A stretch of DNA of 42,826 bases from Collinsella sp. WCA1-178-WT-3 (M1) (GTDB taxonomy: Bacteria; Actinomycetota; Coriobacteriia; Coriobacteriales; Coriobacteriaceae): the NCBI RefSeq assembly GCF_009696325.1, contig NZ_VUME01000014.1, forward strand, positions 1 through 42,826, given 5' to 3'. The notes below the pieces were generated by a model. That model saw only the letters and a program-made list of their open reading frames with translations. It was not told the origin of the DNA and did no database searches. Both the position numbers and the translations under genes were made by a program. Numbering within the stretch: the first letter of the stretch is position 1; the number at the start of each line of letters is the position of its first letter. Shown one piece after another: positions 40,432-42,826 of this stretch.

Positions 40432-42826
40432 ATGAAAAAGGTTTTACGTGCTGCAACTTCTTTTTCTTTGACCGCTCTTCTGACGTTTTCGTCATTGATG
40501 AGTCCTGTAGTTGCTGCTTACGGGTTGAACGAGGCACAGCCCGCTGAAGCTATGACGAATGTGGCTTCTGCAGGCGATGACGGAGTGGCTGCACGCGGTG
40601 ACGATGTTGAAGGCAGCGAGGCCACCGTCGACCAATCTCCGGTTGAAGGGGATAGTGAGGCTATCGACTCGTTGAGCCAGGGCGCAACTGAAAGCGATGT
40701 CAAGACCGATCAACAGGTCGATTCGGTCGAGTCGACCTTCCAATACGTTTACCTGGCCTACCCAAGTCTTCCCTCTGGAGCTGATCAGGTCATTGCTTTT
40801 GCTACGCCAAATGACGGCGAAGTTCTTTCCTCTGCTACGCTTGGCTATGTGAGTGTCAACGGCGTAAAGGGCTCTGTTGACGCGTCTGCTACGGCTGATA
40901 ATTCTGCCGCCTTTACCTTTGGCGCAAAACTCGAAGCTAATACTTATTTCCTCACTTCGATTTCGTATTATCTAGAGGGAGATGGGACTGAACATAAGAT
41001 CGATCTTTCTGATCGAGATTATTCGTTCACAGTCGTAGATAGCTCTATGAACTCCGAGGGCACATCTGTTTATTATGCAGATGGGGACGGAAATGCTGTT
41101 GAGGCACAGTCTATTCAGCAGGCGTTGGAGTGCGCCGATTCTCCGGATGGTGTCTCTACTTATGCAGCTCGCTCTGCTCGCAACGTTAGCGTAATCGCTC
41201 TCGATGCTGGTCACGGTGGATCTGACCCCGGTGCACAGGGCAATGGCAAAAGCGAGGCCGATCTTAACTGGAAGATTGTGACGGCATGCAAGAATAAGCT
41301 TGAGGCATATGGTTTTAAGGTTGTTCTTGCCCGCGAGCAATACGGCAATTATTCCGGTAATGATTTTCTTTATCGCGTTCAGCGCTGCATCGATCAGGGC
41401 GCGCAGGCTTTCGTGAGCTTCCATATTAATTCTGGCTCCTCTGCTGCTCATGGTGCTGAGGTTTACGCTCCCACCGCAAATGGATCAGACTATACACAGG
41501 TTTCTGTTGAGCTTGCCAATAAGGTTATGAATAACCTTGCCGCTATGGGTCTTACGTACCGCGGCGTTTTCCAGATGCAAGTGGGAGATGAGTTTGCGGT
41601 AATCCGATGCGCCCGCGAGCAGGGGATTCCTGGCATCTTAATTGAGCATGGCTTTATTTCGAATTCCGGCGATGTCGCTAACTACTTTTCCGATGACGGC
41701 TGTCGTCGTCTTGGCGAGGCTGATGCCGCTGCTATTATTGCGCAGTTTCCTAAATCCAGCTGGTATTCGGGCTCTTTAACGGTCAAGAAGAATGCCAGGC
41801 ATATTGATTTGGCTACAAAGTTTTCAGGGGGTAATCCGACTAACGCCTGCTATATGGTCAAGTCTTCTAGCGGGCGTGTCGATTGGGTTCAAGGATACGA
41901 TCAGCACAATAATAGCTGGACTGGATCTTTCGATCTTGATGAAGAATACGGCGTATTCCAAGTCGAAGCATATGTCACCTGTGATGGCGAGACCTTTCGA
42001 GTGGATTCAAAGTCGTTCGGAGATAATCGTGCCTCTACGAATGCTGCTATTAGCGGAAACATTGTTGACATAACTTCATCAAATTGGGCAGTTGATCCGG
42101 CCTATGTGTCCTATGAGGTCATTTCGCCTTCTGGCACGTCTTACTGGTTCTCGGGTAGTAAGTCTGGAAATGAATGGGGCTGCCAGTTTAACCTTGATGA
42201 TATAGATTCATTGTTTGGCAAGACGGCCGTCCGACCGTGGTGCACGCTTAATGGCGCTTCAGCATTTCCATGTGGTTCTACAAATTATGAGTTTGAACGC
42301 CCGGACGTGAGCCTGTCCCTCTCCGACGAGGGCGGCTCCCTGTCCGCCGCCGCGTCCGGCCTCAAGCCCGCCCCCTCCAACGCCTGCCTGCAGGTCGTGG
42401 CGCCCTCCGGCGCCGAGCGCTGGTACCAGCTCTACCGCCAGGCCGACGGCTCCTGGACGGGCGCGGCGCCGGCGGCCGCCGACCTCGGCGAGTTCGGCGA
42501 GTACCGCGCGACCGTGTGGGCGACCTACGGCTCCGAGAGCCGCGGCTGGGCCACCGCCAAGGCCTCCGTCGCGCGCCCGGACGTGAGCCTGTCCCTCTCC
42601 GACGAGGGCGGCTCCCTGTCCGCCGCCGCGTCCGGCCTCAAGCCCGCCCCCTCCAACGCCTGCCTGCAGGTCGTGGCGCCCTCCGGCGCCGAGCGCTGGT
42701 ACCAGCTCTACCGCCAGGCCGACGGCTCCTGGACGGGCGCGGCGCCGGCGGCCGCCGACCTCGGCGAGTTCGGCGAGTACCGCGCGACCGTGTGGGCGAC
42801 CTACGGCTCCGAGAGCCGCGGCTGGG
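40432..42826 (+). CDS. Secreted N-acetylmuramoyl-L-alanine amidase with C-terminal repeats (partial)
   Basis: At least 798 codons are open to the window end. A signal peptide (about 1-29, MKKVLRAATSFSLTALLTFSS) is followed by an acidic low-complexity part, then an Amidase_3 domain at about 253-440: LDAGHGGSDPG (His261), KSEADLN (Glu275), VSFHINSG (His331) and ILIEHGF (Glu405), the zinc ligands and catalytic Glu. It cleaves the bond between muramic acid and the peptide stem. From residue 445 come beta-rich modules like GBS Bsp-like repeats; from residue 623 (42298) they become exact 92-residue copies. GGGGA precedes the ATG. The 3' end is beyond the window. Confidence 0.88.
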   Translation, partial: MKKVLRAATSFSLTALLTFSSLMSPVVAAYGLNEAQPAEAMTNVASAGDDGVAARGDDVEGSEATVDQSPVEGDSEAIDSLSQGATESDVKTDQQVDSVESTFQYVYLAYPSLPSGADQVIAFATPNDGEVLSSATLGYVSVNGVKGSVDASATADNSAAFTFGAKLEANTYFLTSISYYLEGDGTEHKIDLSDRDYSFTVVDSSMNSEGTSVYYADGDGNAVEAQSIQQALECADSPDGVSTYAARSARNVSVIALDAGHGGSDPGAQGNGKSEADLNWKIVTACKNKLEAYGFKVVLAREQYGNYSGNDFLYRVQRCIDQGAQAFVSFHINSGSSAAHGAEVYAPTANGSDYTQVSVELANKVMNNLAAMGLTYRGVFQMQVGDEFAVIRCAREQGIPGILIEHGFISNSGDVANYFSDDGCRRLGEADAAAIIAQFPKSSWYSGSLTVKKNARHIDLATKFSGGNPTNACYMVKSSSGRVDWVQGYDQHNNSWTGSFDLDEEYGVFQVEAYVTCDGETFRVDSKSFGDNRASTNAAISGNIVDITSSNWAVDPAYVSYEVISPSGTSYWFSGSKSGNEWGCQFNLDDIDSLFGKTAVRPWCTLNGASAFPCGSTNYEFERPDVSLSLSDEGGSLSAAASGLKPAPSNACLQVVAPSGAERWYQLYRQADGSWTGAAPAAADLGEFGEYRATVWATYGSESRGWATAKASVARPDVSLSLSDEGGSLSAAASGLKPAPSNACLQVVAPSGAERWYQLYRQADGSWTGAAPAAADLGEFGEYRATVWATYGSESRGW
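42298..42826 (+). repeat. Tandem 276-bp repeats in the amidase gene
   Basis: Unit 1 is 42298-42573; unit 2 starts at 42574 and is cut by the window end after 253 bp. By eye I find no difference in the 253 shared bases. Each unit encodes 92 residues starting RPDVSLSLSDEGGSLS, with WYQLYRQADGSWTG and GEYRATVWATYGSESRGW. The GC content is far above the preceding part of the same gene. Confidence 0.92.

Noticed and set aside
1-42826. CRISPR array
   Set aside because: No set of short direct repeats with regular unique spacers was found; the only regular tandem repeat is the coding 276-bp unit at the right end.

Overview
The window reads as chromosomal DNA of a high-GC Gram-positive gut bacterium of the class Coriobacteriia, most like Collinsella. 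This rests on gene content and style, not on a database search: a CarD-type regulator, a Rho with a very long Ala/Lys/Glu-rich N-terminus, a SUF operon in the order sufC-B-D-S-U with a divergent Rrf2 regulator, a GGGtGRT/NifU-like pair, sortase-type and amidase cell-wall proteins, and G/C-ending codons in most genes. Nothing looks like a prophage or a complete insertion sequence. No CRISPR array was seen.

Layout. 1-330: repeats and a tRNA-Ala promoter. 329-2475: tRNA-Ala(CGC), a small tail-anchored protein, and nicotinate phosphoribosyltransferase. 2555-6830: a proline block, proB and proA on the plus strand with a prolyl-iminopeptidase-like hydrolase between them on the minus strand. 7002-13661: HD-domain protein, CarD-family regulator, argS and rho. 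13974-18204: a membrane protein, a VanZ-like protein, a ROK sugar kinase and a class I aminotransferase. 18369-18663: tRNA-His and two tRNA-Lys(CUU). The 3' end of the second tRNA-Lys and its terminator are duplicated 175 bp downstream, next to a dinD-like gene, as an integration scar would be. 19943-23718: an L-aspartate-oxidase-like flavoprotein and the NifU-like/GGGtGRT operon. 24122-24934: a Y1 (REP-associated type) transposase relative that lacks the second HUH histidine and the catalytic tyrosine and has a C-terminal helix-turn-helix. 25568-31576: SUF Fe-S assembly operon and Rrf2 regulator. 31715-42826: cell-surface region with a secreted lysozyme-like protein ending in MPKTG, a degenerate AAA-ATPase-like protein, two GT2 glycosyltransferases, a multi-pass membrane protein, an acyltransferase and a secreted N-acetylmuramoyl-L-alanine amidase. 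The amidase runs off the window inside exact 276-bp tandem repeats.

The most unusual signals are in the repeats. (1) Three intergenic elements of about 160 bp (3774-3933, 10650-10809, 21702-21860) share 29-bp terminal inverted repeats and a central AAAACCGCAGGTA block, with a fourth partial copy at about 10455-10552. They look like an uncharacterised MITE or REPIN family. (2) An in-frame palindromic insert bounded by CTGCAG lies in the sufD N-terminus. (3) The amidase repeats change abruptly in GC content and codon use from the DNA before them. (4) The Y1 transposase relative has lost catalytic residues and may be domesticated. How these relate to each other is inference.
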